Notes: generated by a model from the letters alone, not told the origin. DNA of 34,027 bases from Thermoleophilia bacterium (GCA_017853415.1 JAFMJQ010000005.1:1-34027); one strand, 5' to 3'. Positions 10,328 to 18,867 are shown, counted from the first letter of the stretch. Translations and numbers: made by a program.

Positions 10328-12244
10328 GTGGCCACCGCACTCGCGTGGATCGTGCTCGTGGTGCCGCTGATCAGCGGCGTGGTGCTGGCCGGCTGGCCCA
10401 AGGAGCCGCCGCACGCGGTCACCCGGGTGCTGGGCGTGGGCAGCATCCTCGTGGCGTTCATCCTCTCGGCGGTGGTGTTCGCCGGGCTGGTGGGCAACGC
10501 GGCCGACGACCGATCGTTCGTGTCGAGCGCCTTCGAGTGGATCTCCATCGGCGGCGTGAAGGTGGACCTGGCGATCCTCGTCGACCCGCTCAGCGTGATG
10601 ATGATGCTCATCATCACCGGCGTGGGGTTCCTCATCCACCTCTACTCGGTGGAGTACATGGAGCACGACCCCGACTACCGGCGCTTCTTCGCGTGCATGA
10701 ACCTCTTCGTGTTCGCGATGCTGCTGCTGGTACTCGCGGCCAACTTCTTCTTCCTCATCGTGGGCTGGGCGTTCGTGGGCCTGGCCTCGTACCTGCTGAT
10801 CGGCTTCTGGTACCAGCGCCCCGCGGCGGTGGCGGCGGCCAAGAAGGCCTTCGTCATCAACGTGATCGGCGACGTCGGGCTGGTGCTCGGGGCCTTCCTG
10901 ATCCTGCGCACGCTCGGCACGCTCGACTACGGCGAGGCATTCGCGCGGGCACCCGAGGTGGGGGCGCAGTCGGGCACCGCGCTGGCCATCTGCCTGCTGC
11001 TGTTCGTGGGGGCGGCGGCCAAGAGCGCCCAGGTGCCGCTGCACACGTGGCTGCCCGACGCCATGGAGGGCCCCACCCCCGTGAGCGCGCTCATCCACGC
11101 CGCCACCATGGTGACGGCGGGCGTGTACCTCATCGTGCGCTGCCACGCGTTCTTCGACATCTCGTGGCTGGCCGGCGACATCGTGGCGTTCGTCGGCGCC
11201 ATCACGCTGCTGCTGGCGGCCACCGTGGCGCTGCAGCAGGTGGACATCAAGCGCGTGCTCGCATGGAGCACCGTGAGCCAGGTGGGCTACATGGTGATGG
11301 CCGTGGGGCTCGGTGCCTACGCCAGCGGCATGTTCATGCTCATGGCCCACGCCTTCTACAAGGCGGCGCTCTTCCTGGCGGCGGGCATCATCATCCACGC
11401 GCTGGGCGACGAGCAGAGCCTCGACCGCATGGGCGGCCTGCGCAAGCCGCTTCGCGTGGCGTTCTTCGGCATGGCGGCGGGCTGCCTGGCCATCGCGGGC
11501 ATCCCGGGGTTCGCCGGCTTCTTCGCCAAGGACGACGTCCTGTCGAGCGCGCTCACGTACGGCGGGTTCGGCGTGTTCTGCTGGGTCGTGGGCGTGGTGG
11601 GGGCGTTCCTCACCGCGCTCTACATGTTCCGCCTGCTCTTCCGCGCGTTCTTCGGCCCGGAGCCCGCGGGCGGGTACAACCCGCGGCCGCACCCCTCGCG
11701 CTGGTGGATGGCCGTGCCGGTGGTGATCCTGGGAATCCTCAGCATCGTCGGCGGGTGGCTGCAGGTTCCCTTCGGCTGGCGCGAGCTCGACACCTGGCTC
11801 GCCCCCGTGCTCGGCACCGGCGCGGAGATCGTGGAGCCCACGCACGGCGCCGAGGTGATCACCATCATCGTGTCGGTGGTCGCCGCGCTCGGCGGCATCG
11901 CCCTGGCCTGGTGGCTCTTCGGCGCCGACCCCGACCGCCGCCTGCGCCTCGCCAGGGTCGCGGCCGGACCGCGCCGGGTGATGGACGACGCCTGGGAGTT
12001 CGACCGGGCGTATGACGACCTCTTCGTGGAGCCCGGGCGCGACGTTGCGGACGTCATGGCCACGAAGGTGGAGCCGGCCGGGCCGCAGGGCCTGATCACG
12101 GGCACGGTGGCGGTGATGCGCGGGGCCGCGCGCGTGGTGAGCGCATCGCAGAGCGGCATGGTGCGCGCGTACGCGTTCTGGATGGTGCTGGGCATCAGCC
12201 TCGCGGGAATCATCATCGCGCTCGTCGTGGCGGGGGCGTCCTGA
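10328..12244 (+). CDS. nuoL: NADH-quinone oxidoreductase subunit L
   Basis: NuoL is the distal antiporter-like proton pump, including the long lateral helix at the C-terminus. The conserved core is visible: GAAAKSAQVPLHTWLPDA, followed by MEGPTPVSALIHAATMV, with the pumping lysine in AAAKSAQ. The acidic helix appears as YSVEYMEHDPDYRRFFA. The 638 residues are normal for the family. The start is GTG 10328, with GAGGGG seven bases upstream inside nuoK. It overlaps nuoM by one base (TGATG). Confidence 0.95.
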   Translation: MATALAWIVLVVPLISGVVLAGWPKEPPHAVTRVLGVGSILVAFILSAVVFAGLVGNAADDRSFVSSAFEWISIGGVKVDLAILVDPLSVMMMLIITGVGFLIHLYSVEYMEHDPDYRRFFACMNLFVFAMLLLVLAANFFFLIVGWAFVGLASYLLIGFWYQRPAAVAAAKKAFVINVIGDVGLVLGAFLILRTLGTLDYGEAFARAPEVGAQSGTALAICLLLFVGAAAKSAQVPLHTWLPDAMEGPTPVSALIHAATMVTAGVYLIVRCHAFFDISWLAGDIVAFVGAITLLLAATVALQQVDIKRVLAWSTVSQVGYMVMAVGLGAYASGMFMLMAHAFYKAALFLAAGIIIHALGDEQSLDRMGGLRKPLRVAFFGMAAGCLAIAGIPGFAGFFAKDDVLSSALTYGGFGVFCWVVGVVGAFLTALYMFRLLFRAFFGPEPAGGYNPRPHPSRWWMAVPVVILGILSIVGGWLQVPFGWRELDTWLAPVLGTGAEIVEPTHGAEVITIIVSVVAALGGIALAWWLFGADPDRRLRLARVAAGPRRVMDDAWEFDRAYDDLFVEPGRDVADVMATKVEPAGPQGLITGTVAVMRGAARVVSASQSGMVRAYAFWMVLGISLAGIIIALVVAGAS

Positions 12245-13824
12245 TGCCCTGGGTCACGATCCTCATCCTCATCCCGTTGGTGACGTCCCTGGTGCTGGCG
12301 CTGGTGCCCGCGCGCGAGCGGCGCATGGGGCGGGGCATCGCCCTTGCGGGTTCGTTGCTCGCGCTGGCGGCGTCGATCGTGGTGCTGGCGCTGTTCGACC
12401 GCGACCTCGCGGTGCTGCAGCAGGTGGACCACCTCGACTGGATCCCCACGGTGGGGGTGTCGTGGGACGTCGGCGTGGACGGCATCTCGATCTGGCTGGT
12501 GCTGCTCACCACCGTCATCTTCACGCTCGGCACCGTGGCCGCGTGCCAGCGCCTGCCCCAGCAGAGGGGCACGGCGTTCCTGTCGCTCATCATGCTGGCC
12601 GAGGCGGGCCTGCTCGGGCTCTTCACCGCCGGCGACCTGATCCTCTTCTACGTGTTCTGGGAGTTCATGCTCATCCCGTTCGCGTTGCTCATCTGGAACT
12701 GGGGCGGGTCGGATCGGCGCAGCGCGGGCCTGATCTTCGTGGCCTACACCATGGTGGGCTCGCTGCTGATGCTCGTGGCCATCGTGGCCACGGGCATCAT
12801 CGCCATGGACCACACCGGCCAGCTGTCGTTCCTCATGCGCGACCTCACAGGCGTGCCGTACGGCGAGGCCACGGCCACGCTGCTGCTGGCCGGGTTCCTG
12901 CTGGCGTTCGCCATCAAGATCCCGCTCTGGCCGTTCCACGGGTGGCTGCCGCGGGTGTACTCGCAGGCGCCCATCGTGGTGACCATCCTGCTGGCGGCGG
13001 TGATGAGCAAGGCCGGCGTGTACGGCCTGCTGCGCGTGGGCGTTCCGCTGTTCCCCGAGGGCGTGGGCAACCTGATCATCCCCGTGGCGATCCTCGCGCT
13101 GGTGGGGATCATCTACGGATCGCTGCTCGCATGGCGCGCGCCCACCATGCGCCTGCTGGTGGGTTACTCGAGCGTGGCGCACCTGGGCTTCATCGTGCTG
13201 GGCATCATCGTGATCGACCGCATGGCCGCGCAGGGCGCAGTGCTGCAGATGGTGAACCACGGCATCGTGGCCGCCGCCGCCTTCGTGGTGGTGATGATCA
13301 TCGCGCGCGGCACGGGCACCGAGGACATCGACCGCCTGGGCGGGCTGGCCAAGGGCGCGCCGCGACTGGCCGTGGCGTTCCTGTTCGTCACCATGGCCGC
13401 GCTGGCGCTGCCGGGGTCGAACGCCTTCGTGGGCGAGTTCTTCATCCTCGGCGGGGTGTTCGACCAGTACGCCTGGATGGCCGTCATCGCCATGCTGGGG
13501 GTCATCTACGCCGCGGTGTACATGCTGCGCATGTACCAGACCACCATGAACGGCCCGCCGCGTGGCGTGCAGGACCAGGGCCGCGCCGCCGAGATGACCG
13601 GCCGTGACGCCATCATCCTCGTGCCGCTCATCCTCATGATGGTGTGGATCGCCCTGTGGCCCGGAAGCCTGGTCACGCCCACGCGCGCCAGCACCGACCT
13701 GGCGGTGGCGCCGGCGCAGATCGCGCTCGAGCGCCCGGTGGACCAGATCGGCGTGCTGCCCGACCGCGCGGCGGCGGTGCCCGCGGCGGCAGTCGGGTCG
13801 CGCGCCCCGGAGAGGCAGCCGTGA
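12244..13824 (+). CDS. nuoM: NADH-quinone oxidoreductase subunit M
   Basis: NuoM is the middle antiporter-like proton pump. The key glutamate lies in FYVFWEFMLIPFALL, and the pumping lysine in AAVMSKAGVYGLLR. The loop between them reads PFHGWLPRVYSQAPIVV, where many homologues have a WLPDAH-x-EAP form, so the usual Asp and Glu are replaced. The C-terminus (about 485-526) is an Ala/Pro/Arg-rich tail after the last helix. It has 526 residues. The start is ATG 12244, overlapping the nuoL stop. The stop overlaps the nuoN start as GTGA. Confidence 0.95.
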   Translation: MPWVTILILIPLVTSLVLALVPARERRMGRGIALAGSLLALAASIVVLALFDRDLAVLQQVDHLDWIPTVGVSWDVGVDGISIWLVLLTTVIFTLGTVAACQRLPQQRGTAFLSLIMLAEAGLLGLFTAGDLILFYVFWEFMLIPFALLIWNWGGSDRRSAGLIFVAYTMVGSLLMLVAIVATGIIAMDHTGQLSFLMRDLTGVPYGEATATLLLAGFLLAFAIKIPLWPFHGWLPRVYSQAPIVVTILLAAVMSKAGVYGLLRVGVPLFPEGVGNLIIPVAILALVGIIYGSLLAWRAPTMRLLVGYSSVAHLGFIVLGIIVIDRMAAQGAVLQMVNHGIVAAAAFVVVMIIARGTGTEDIDRLGGLAKGAPRLAVAFLFVTMAALALPGSNAFVGEFFILGGVFDQYAWMAVIAMLGVIYAAVYMLRMYQTTMNGPPRGVQDQGRAAEMTGRDAIILVPLILMMVWIALWPGSLVTPTRASTDLAVAPAQIALERPVDQIGVLPDRAAAVPAAAVGSRAPERQP

Positions 13825-13835
13825 ACCCCGGGGCG
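13803..13835 (+). promoter_or_regulatory. Hairpin with the nuoN ribosome binding site and start in its loop
   Basis: Perfect 8-bp arms CGCCCCGG (13803-13810) and CCGGGGCG (13828-13835) enclose a 17-base loop. The loop holds AGAGG (13811-13815) and the GTG start (13821). The structure lies across the nuoM/nuoN overlap and could tune nuoN translation. It is seen directly, but its effect is inferred. Confidence 0.4.
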
Positions 13836-15269
13836 GCCCTCACCCTCTACGTGATGAGCGCGGCCACGGTGCTGGCGCTCGTGCTGGCCGTGGTGCCCCT
13901 GCCCGCCACGTGGCGCCGCCTTCCCGAGTGGGTGGGCTTCGGCGGCATCGTGGCCACGTTGGCGATCGCGGTGGCCCAGTGGGGCGAGCGGCAGGTGGGA
14001 TTCTCGGGCGAACTGCAGATCGACCGCTTCAGCCTGCTGCTCACCTGGATCATCCTGCCCGCGGCGCTCGCGGTGATCCTGTTCTCGTGGGGCGAGCCCG
14101 CCGCTGCGGGGCGCCGACCGGAGTTCGTGGGCCTGGTGCTGGCGGCCGCCACCGGGATGATGCTCACCGTGATGAGCGGCGACCTCATCACGCTGTTCAT
14201 CGGCATCGAGCTGCTGTCGGTGTCGCTGTACATCCTCTGCGCCATCGAGGTGGCGCGCGAACGATCGCTCGAGAGCGGCCTCAAGTACCTCATCACCGGC
14301 TCCATCGGCACGGCGATCCTCATCTACGGCTTCGCGCTGCTCTACGGCGTGGCGGGCACCACATCGCTCAGCGGCATCACCGAGCGCCTGGCCACCGTCG
14401 ATGGCCTGGCGTCGCAGCCCCTGCTCGTGGCGGCCATCGTGCTCATCGTGGTGGCCCTGGGCTTCAAGGCGAGTGCCGTGCCCTTCCACATGTGGACGCC
14501 CGACGTCTACCAGGGCGCGCCCACGCCGGTGACGGCCTTCATGGGCACCGGCACCAAGGTGGCCGCCATGGGGGCCTTCCTGCTGGTGTTCACCGGGGCC
14601 ACCCACCAGGTGTCCGGCGACTGGCGCGCGCTCATCGGCGCGCTGGCGGTGGCCACGATGGTGGTGGGCAACGTGGGCGCGCTGGCGCAGCAGAACGTCA
14701 AGCGCATGCTCGCGTGGTCGAGCGTGGCGCAGGCGGGCTACCTGCTGATCGGCGTGGCCGTGGGCACCATGGCCGGGGCCGCGGCGCTCACCTACTACCT
14801 GTTCGCCTACGTGGCCATGACCCTGGCGGCGTTCGCCATCGTGATCCTGCGCGAGCGCGAGGTGGAGGCCGGCGACACCCTCGTGGCGTTCACCGGGTTC
14901 GGGCGCGCGCGCCCCTGGGCGGGCGTGGTGATGACCCTCGCCCTGCTCTCGCTCGCGGGCTTCCCGCCGCTGGCCGGGTTCGTGGGCAAGTTCCTGCTGT
15001 TCGGGTCGGCCGTGGACGCCGGCATGAGCTGGCTGGCCATCGTCGGCGCCCTGGCCAGCGTGGTGAGCGTGGTCTACTACCTGCGCGTGGTGATCGTCAT
15101 GTGGTCGCCGCGGCCCGAGGGCACCCGCCCGGAGCGCCGGCTGCGGGTGCCGCTGTCGGTGGCGTCCGTGGCGGTGGCCGGCGCGGTGGCCGTGGTGGCG
15201 CTGGCCATCTGGGCGCAGCCCCTGCTCGACCTCTGCACGGACGCCGCCCGCGCGCTGATGATCCCCTAG
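13821..15269 (+). CDS. nuoN: NADH-quinone oxidoreductase subunit N
   Basis: NuoN is the proximal antiporter-like proton pump. The core motif PFHMWTPDVYQGAPTPVTAF is followed by GTGTKVAAMGAF. The conserved acidic helix is FIGIELLSVSLYILCA, and RMLAWSSVAQAGYLL follows later. The start is GTG 13821, within GTGA shared with nuoM, with GGAGAGG upstream (13809-13815). It has 482 residues, normal length. It is the last nuo gene. Its TAG stop (15267-15269) lies in the left arm of a strong terminator-like hairpin. Confidence 0.95.
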   Translation: MNPGAALTLYVMSAATVLALVLAVVPLPATWRRLPEWVGFGGIVATLAIAVAQWGERQVGFSGELQIDRFSLLLTWIILPAALAVILFSWGEPAAAGRRPEFVGLVLAAATGMMLTVMSGDLITLFIGIELLSVSLYILCAIEVARERSLESGLKYLITGSIGTAILIYGFALLYGVAGTTSLSGITERLATVDGLASQPLLVAAIVLIVVALGFKASAVPFHMWTPDVYQGAPTPVTAFMGTGTKVAAMGAFLLVFTGATHQVSGDWRALIGALAVATMVVGNVGALAQQNVKRMLAWSSVAQAGYLLIGVAVGTMAGAAALTYYLFAYVAMTLAAFAIVILREREVEAGDTLVAFTGFGRARPWAGVVMTLALLSLAGFPPLAGFVGKFLLFGSAVDAGMSWLAIVGALASVVSVVYYLRVVIVMWSPRPEGTRPERRLRVPLSVASVAVAGAVAVVALAIWAQPLLDLCTDAARALMIP

Positions 15270-15295
15270 GGCGTCGCCCTAGGGCGCGACGCCCT
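15268..15295. terminator. Bidirectional hairpin between nuoN and tetR
   Basis: Perfect 10-bp arms AGGGCGTCGC (15268-15277) and GCGACGCCCT (15286-15295) enclose an 8-base loop containing CCTAGG. The nuoN stop (15267-15269) and the tetR stop (15279-15281, minus strand) both fall in or at the hairpin, whose right arm is tetR coding sequence. There is no U-tract on either side, as is common for actinobacterial hairpin terminators. Confidence 0.7.
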
Positions 15296-15887
15296 TCAGG
15301 AAGATGTCCAGCCAGGCATTCACCTGGCGCGCGGTGATCTTCTTGTCGCTCATCATCCCGGCGGTCGCCGGCGGGCTGAGCAGCACCTGCGTGGCGGCCT
15401 GGATGTCCACGTCGGCGCGCATCTCACCCCGGGCGATGCCGCGCGTGAAGCACGCGGTCACCACCTCCACCCAGGGCCGTGAGATCTCGTTCATCCAGTA
15501 GGTCTTCAGCGGGCCGGATCGCGAGAGCTCGGCCACGATCTCGGTGAACATGCGGCCGTCGCGGCCATTCATGCCGCGCACCGACGTGGTGAGGATGCCC
15601 AGGAGGTCGTCGCGCAGGTTGCCGCTGTCGATGTCGCCCACCGGCTCCCACACCTCGGCCAGGGCCCCGACCACCAGGGCCTCCTTGTCGGGCCACCGCA
15701 GGTAGATGGTGCCCTTGCCCACGCCCGCGGCATCGGCCACCGCGGCGATGGTGAGGCCGCCGTAGCCGCGCTCGAGCAGCAGCTCGCGCGTGGCGCCGAG
15801 CACGGCGCCCTCCACTCGCGGGTCGCGCGGCCGGCCTCGCGGCCTGCGCACGGGCGGGGCGTCCTTCTTTGCCGAGGTCGTGGCCAT
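15279..15887 (-). CDS. TetR/AcrR-family transcriptional regulator
   Basis: This is a 202-residue TetR-type repressor. The basic N-terminus (RRPRGRPRDPR) leads into the DNA-binding domain. The helix-turn-helix spans about 44-63 (LTIAAVADAAGVGKGTIYLR) and is followed by WPDKEAL, the usual family pattern. The C-terminal ligand domain is not specific enough to name a ligand. The start is ATG 15887, with AGGAAGCAGG upstream on the minus strand. It is convergent with nuoN and divergent from otsB. It probably represses itself, and possibly otsB across the 172-base gap. No transporter or efflux gene lies next to it to suggest a target. Confidence 0.9.
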   Translation of the reverse strand: MATTSAKKDAPPVRRPRGRPRDPRVEGAVLGATRELLLERGYGGLTIAAVADAAGVGKGTIYLRWPDKEALVVGALAEVWEPVGDIDSGNLRDDLLGILTTSVRGMNGRDGRMFTEIVAELSRSGPLKTYWMNEISRPWVEVVTACFTRGIARGEMRADVDIQAATQVLLSPPATAGMMSDKKITARQVNAWLDIFLKGVAP

Positions 15888-15924
15888 TCGTCTACCTGCT
15901 TCCTCGTTGCTCGGGCATGCGCGG

Positions 15925-15949
15925 GGGTGAAATAACCCTACACCCGGGT
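15925..15949. promoter_or_regulatory. tetR promoter with overlapping dyads (candidate operator)
   Basis: On the minus strand TAGGGT (15940-15935) fits a -10 and would give a leader of about 40 bases. Overlapping it are GGGTG (15925-15929) and CACCC (15941-15945) as inverted arms, a shorter GGGT/ACCC pair (15925-15928 and 15935-15938), and the palindrome ACCCGGGT (15942-15949). Such nested symmetry on the -10 is what an autorepressing TetR protein would bind. This is inference from layout. Confidence 0.35.
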
Positions 15950-16045
15950 CGCGCAGCGGTCAGCCGCCTGCGGCCGTGGCGACCACCGGGTGCGTGATGC
16001 ATTCGATGAGAAGCGTGGTTGCACGCCGGCCGGTGCACGCGGTGT

Positions 16046-16051
16046 TAGCGT
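16046..16051 (+). promoter_or_regulatory. Candidate -10 of a leaderless otsB transcript
   Basis: TAGCGT is followed by 8 bases and then the GTG start at 16060. This spacing puts the transcription start at or next to the start codon. No ribosome binding site precedes the GTG. The same arrangement is seen at 23864, 32990 and 33005. Confidence 0.4.
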
Positions 16052-16059
16052 GGCCGCGC

Positions 16060-16845
16060 GTGAACGAGATCGTCGACGACCTGCGCCGGCAGCCCCGCGA
16101 GAGCGCGCTGCTGTTCGACATCGACGGCGTGCTGGCGCCCATCGTCCCCAATGCCGCCGACGCCCGCGTTCCCGACGAGGCCCTCGGCCTGCTCGAGGCC
16201 ATGACGCATCGCTACCTGCTCACCGGCGTGATCAGCGGGCGCGGCATGGCCGACGTCGACCGCATGGTGCCGGTGCCGGGTATCGCCCGCGGTGGCAACC
16301 ACGGCCTCGAGGTGGCGCACCCGGGAGGCGACCCCGGGCTGGTGCCGGGCGCCGGGGGCCCGGTGGCGCGCCTGCGCGCCTTCGTGCAGGCCCTCGACTC
16401 CCACGCGCTGGCCGCGCACGGCGCGTGGATGGAGGACAAGGGCGCGTCGGTGAGCCTGCACTACCGCGAGGCGGCCGATCCTGATGCCTCCGGCGAGTGG
16501 CTTCGCAGCGAGGTGCGCCCCGCCGCGCTGGCCGCCGGCCTGCGAACCCGCGACGGCAAGATGATCCTCGAGCTGCTGCCCGACCTCGACGTGCACAAGG
16601 GCACCGCGCTCGCGGCCCTCGTGGGCGCCGCGGGGGCGCGCAGGGTGCTCTACCTGGGCGACGACCACACCGACGCGGACGCCTGGCGGACCATGCGCGA
16701 GATGGTCGCGGGCGGGCTGCTCGACCGCGCCTGGTGCGTGCTGGCGGACGGCCCGGAGGTGGACCCGGCGGTGCGCGCACAGGCCGACGACGCCGTGCCG
16801 GGAACCGACGGCGTGCTGCAGCTCATGCGCGCGCTCGCCACCTGA
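16060..16845 (+). CDS. otsB: Trehalose-6-phosphate phosphatase (HAD family)
   Basis: OtsB removes phosphate from trehalose 6-phosphate in the OtsAB route to trehalose. The HAD nucleophile motif is FDIDGVLAPI (D20, D22). SGR follows at about 59-61, then GNHGLE. EDKGASVSLHYR matches the family's DKG-x-S-x3-HYR cap motif. The acidic motif is LGDDHTDADAW (D201, D202, D205). The chosen start is GTG 16060, giving 261 residues. An ATG at 15976 would add 28 residues without family character. No otsA synthase is in the window, so the substrate rests on family resemblance. It is divergent from tetR. Confidence 0.82.
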   Translation: MNEIVDDLRRQPRESALLFDIDGVLAPIVPNAADARVPDEALGLLEAMTHRYLLTGVISGRGMADVDRMVPVPGIARGGNHGLEVAHPGGDPGLVPGAGGPVARLRAFVQALDSHALAAHGAWMEDKGASVSLHYREAADPDASGEWLRSEVRPAALAAGLRTRDGKMILELLPDLDVHKGTALAALVGAAGARRVLYLGDDHTDADAWRTMREMVAGGLLDRAWCVLADGPEVDPAVRAQADDAVPGTDGVLQLMRALAT

Positions 16846-16853
16846 CCGTGCGG

Positions 16854-16873
16854 GCGGGTGAGGCGCGACCCGC
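16854..16873 (+). terminator. Weak hairpin after otsB
   Basis: Arms GCGGGT (16854-16859) and ACCCGC (16868-16873) enclose an 8-base loop nine bases after the otsB stop. There is no U-tract. It may end otsB transcription or be chance in GC-rich DNA. Confidence 0.25.
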
Positions 16874-16901
16874 GCGGCGGTTCGGCGGGCATGGCGGCTG
16901 A

Positions 16902-16907
16902 TATGTT
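16902..16907 (+). promoter_or_regulatory. Candidate extended -10 before the L,D-transpeptidase
   Basis: TATGTT is preceded by TGA, an extended -10 (TGnTAnnnT). It would give a leader of about 22 bases. GGAGG at 16929-16933 lies only two bases before the ATG at 16936, which is unusually close for a ribosome binding site. Confidence 0.35.
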
Positions 16908-16935
16908 GCGCGCGGGCTGACGGGCGTCGGAGGAC

Positions 16936-18534
16936 ATGCGGGGACTCGGAACACGTAGCGGGCTGATCACGGTGATCGTCACCGGCATCGTGGCGCTCGG
17001 CCTGCTCGCCGCGTTCCTGGTGGTCGAGTGGACCACGCGCCCCGTGGTGAACCCGCTGCAGCCCACCGCCAACGGGTCGATCAACCCCGCGAAGCGCCCG
17101 ATCGTGGTGGGCACCACGTCCGGCGCGATGGCCGACCTCACGGTGAGCATCGACGGCACCGACGTGAGCGACAAGATCGCCGGCGCGGGTGACGGCATCG
17201 TGGTGGACGCCCCCAACCTGGCCGAGGGCCCGCACACCATGGCGGTGTCGTACTCGGCCAGCAACCTCTTCTCGCGCGGCGCATCGGCCGAGTGGACCTT
17301 CACCGTCGACAAGAAGGCGCCGCCGCTCAAGGTGAACGTGCCCATCGGCAACGGGGTGAACACCCGCGACGTGCGCTTCGCCGGCACCACCCAGCCCGGC
17401 AGCATCGTGCAGGCATCGTGGAAGGGTGGCCAGGTGGCCGTGGCCGCCGATGGCACCACGGGATCGTGGAGCATGCAGGGCGCGCTGCCCGAGGGCCGCA
17501 ACGCCGTGGCATTCACCGCCACCGACGAGGCCGGCAACACCACCACGAAGAAGCGCGCGATCATCGTGGACACCCAGAAGCCCACGCTCACGCTGTCGGG
17601 CCAGAAGCAGCTGATCAAGCTCACCACCACGCCGTCGCCCGTGATCTACGGCAAGGTCGGCGGCGACAAGCCGCGCGACCTGATCTTCGGGGCGAAGATC
17701 AACGGCCAGCAGATCCCCGTGCTCAAGGGCCGCGACGCCATGGGCGGAAAGACGGCCACCGCCGACTCCGAGGCCGCGGGCAGCGAGAACGGACCCACCC
17801 TCACGATCAGGGGCAACAAGTTCGCCCTGGCCCCGGGCAAGCTGGCCGAGGGCAAGAACGTGGTGTCGGTGTGGGTGCGCGACCCGGGCGGCAACATCGC
17901 CCGCCAGGAGTTCACGTCGTTCGTGGACACCTCGAGCGAGTTCGGCACCCAGCAGCTGATGCAGGGCGCCACGGGCGCCGACGTCGACCAGCTGCAGGAG
18001 CGCCTCGGTGAAATCGGCCTGTGGAAGGGCGGCTCGACCGGCAAGTACGACGCCAAGACGATCAAGGCCGTCGAGAAGTACCAGCGCAAGTACAAGCTGA
18101 AGGTGAACGGCAAGGTCGACGCCCGCACCCTGCGCGCGATCGTCGGCAAGATCACCGTCGACCTCTCGGCCACCACGCTCACGCTCGAGCGCAACGGCAA
18201 GGTGGTGAAGACCTACCGCGTGGCCATCGGCCAGCCCCAGTACCCCACGCCCACCGGCTCGTACAAGATCGTGAGCAAGCAGAAGAACCCCACGTGGATC
18301 CCGCCCAAGTCGCCGTGGGCCGAGGGCCTGGGCGAGATCCCGCCCGGCCCGGGCAACCCGCTGGGCACCCGCTGGATCGGCACCTCCGCCCCCGCCGTGG
18401 GAATCCATGGCACCTACGCCGACTACTCCATCGGCAGCGCCGCCAGCCACGGCTGCCTGCGCATGCACATCCCCGATGTCGAGGAGCTCTACGAGATGGT
18501 CTCGGTGGGGATGCCCGTGGAGATCAACCCCTGA
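16936..18534 (+). CDS. Membrane-anchored L,D-transpeptidase with Ig-like and peptidoglycan-binding domains
   Basis: The 532-residue protein should sit outside the membrane and make 3-3 cross-links in peptidoglycan. An N-terminal hydrophobic anchor spans about 10-30. Three Ig-like beta segments follow (about 45-128, 129-216 and 217-334). Each closes with a similar strand: FTVDKKAP, IIVDTQKP and SFVDTSSE. A peptidoglycan-binding domain (about 336-403) includes GADVDQLQERLGEIG and YDAKTIKAVEKYQ. The YkuD catalytic domain (about 405-532) carries H491 in IHGTY and SHGCLRM at 504-510, with nucleophile C507. The multi-domain form resembles actinobacterial Ldt enzymes, which carry Ig-like spacers. 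A thioredoxin gene starts 14 bases downstream. Confidence 0.92.
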   Translation: MRGLGTRSGLITVIVTGIVALGLLAAFLVVEWTTRPVVNPLQPTANGSINPAKRPIVVGTTSGAMADLTVSIDGTDVSDKIAGAGDGIVVDAPNLAEGPHTMAVSYSASNLFSRGASAEWTFTVDKKAPPLKVNVPIGNGVNTRDVRFAGTTQPGSIVQASWKGGQVAVAADGTTGSWSMQGALPEGRNAVAFTATDEAGNTTTKKRAIIVDTQKPTLTLSGQKQLIKLTTTPSPVIYGKVGGDKPRDLIFGAKINGQQIPVLKGRDAMGGKTATADSEAAGSENGPTLTIRGNKFALAPGKLAEGKNVVSVWVRDPGGNIARQEFTSFVDTSSEFGTQQLMQGATGADVDQLQERLGEIGLWKGGSTGKYDAKTIKAVEKYQRKYKLKVNGKVDARTLRAIVGKITVDLSATTLTLERNGKVVKTYRVAIGQPQYPTPTGSYKIVSKQKNPTWIPPKSPWAEGLGEIPPGPGNPLGTRWIGTSAPAVGIHGTYADYSIGSAASHGCLRMHIPDVEELYEMVSVGMPVEINP

Positions 18535-18548
18535 CCGACGCCCCCGCG

Positions 18549-18866
18549 GTGCCGGCGCTCACCGACGCCGACTTCGACGCGCGGGTGATCGATGCGGGAG
18601 GCCTGGTGCTGGTGGACTTCTGGGCCCCCTGGTGCGGTCCGTGCGCCAAGGTGTCGCCGGTCATCGAGGCCCTGGCCGCCGAGCACGCGGGCACCCTGGC
18701 CGTGGCCGCGCTCGACGTGGAGGCCCACCCGGCGGCCGCGGCGCGCCATGCCGTGCTGTCGCTGCCGACCATCATCCTGTTCCGCGACGGGGCCGAGGCC
18801 GAGCGCCTCACGGGCGCCCCATCGGCGAAGAAGATCCGCAGGGCGCTGGAGAAGCACCTGCCGTAG
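18549..18866 (+). CDS. trxA: Thioredoxin
   Basis: A single-domain thioredoxin. The active site WAPWCGPCAKV is the classical WCGPC, and the cis-proline strand is LSLPTIILFRDG. With GTG 18549 as start it has 105 residues, typical length, with no signal peptide, so it should be cytoplasmic. The GTG has no ribosome binding site. A CTG at 18531 in the same frame has GGAG eight bases upstream and overlaps the preceding stop as CTGA, so a CTG start adding six residues is possible. It is likely co-transcribed with the L,D-transpeptidase. Confidence 0.9.
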   Translation: MPALTDADFDARVIDAGGLVLVDFWAPWCGPCAKVSPVIEALAAEHAGTLAVAALDVEAHPAAAARHAVLSLPTIILFRDGAEAERLTGAPSAKKIRRALEKHLP

Positions 18867-18867
18867 G

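Noticed and set aside
15976-16059. ATG 15976 as otsB start
   Set aside because: The extra 28 residues have no family character, and a -10-like TAGCGT lies within them just before GTG 16060.
18549-18866. Extracytoplasmic thioredoxin
   Set aside because: No signal peptide or membrane anchor precedes the domain with any usable start.
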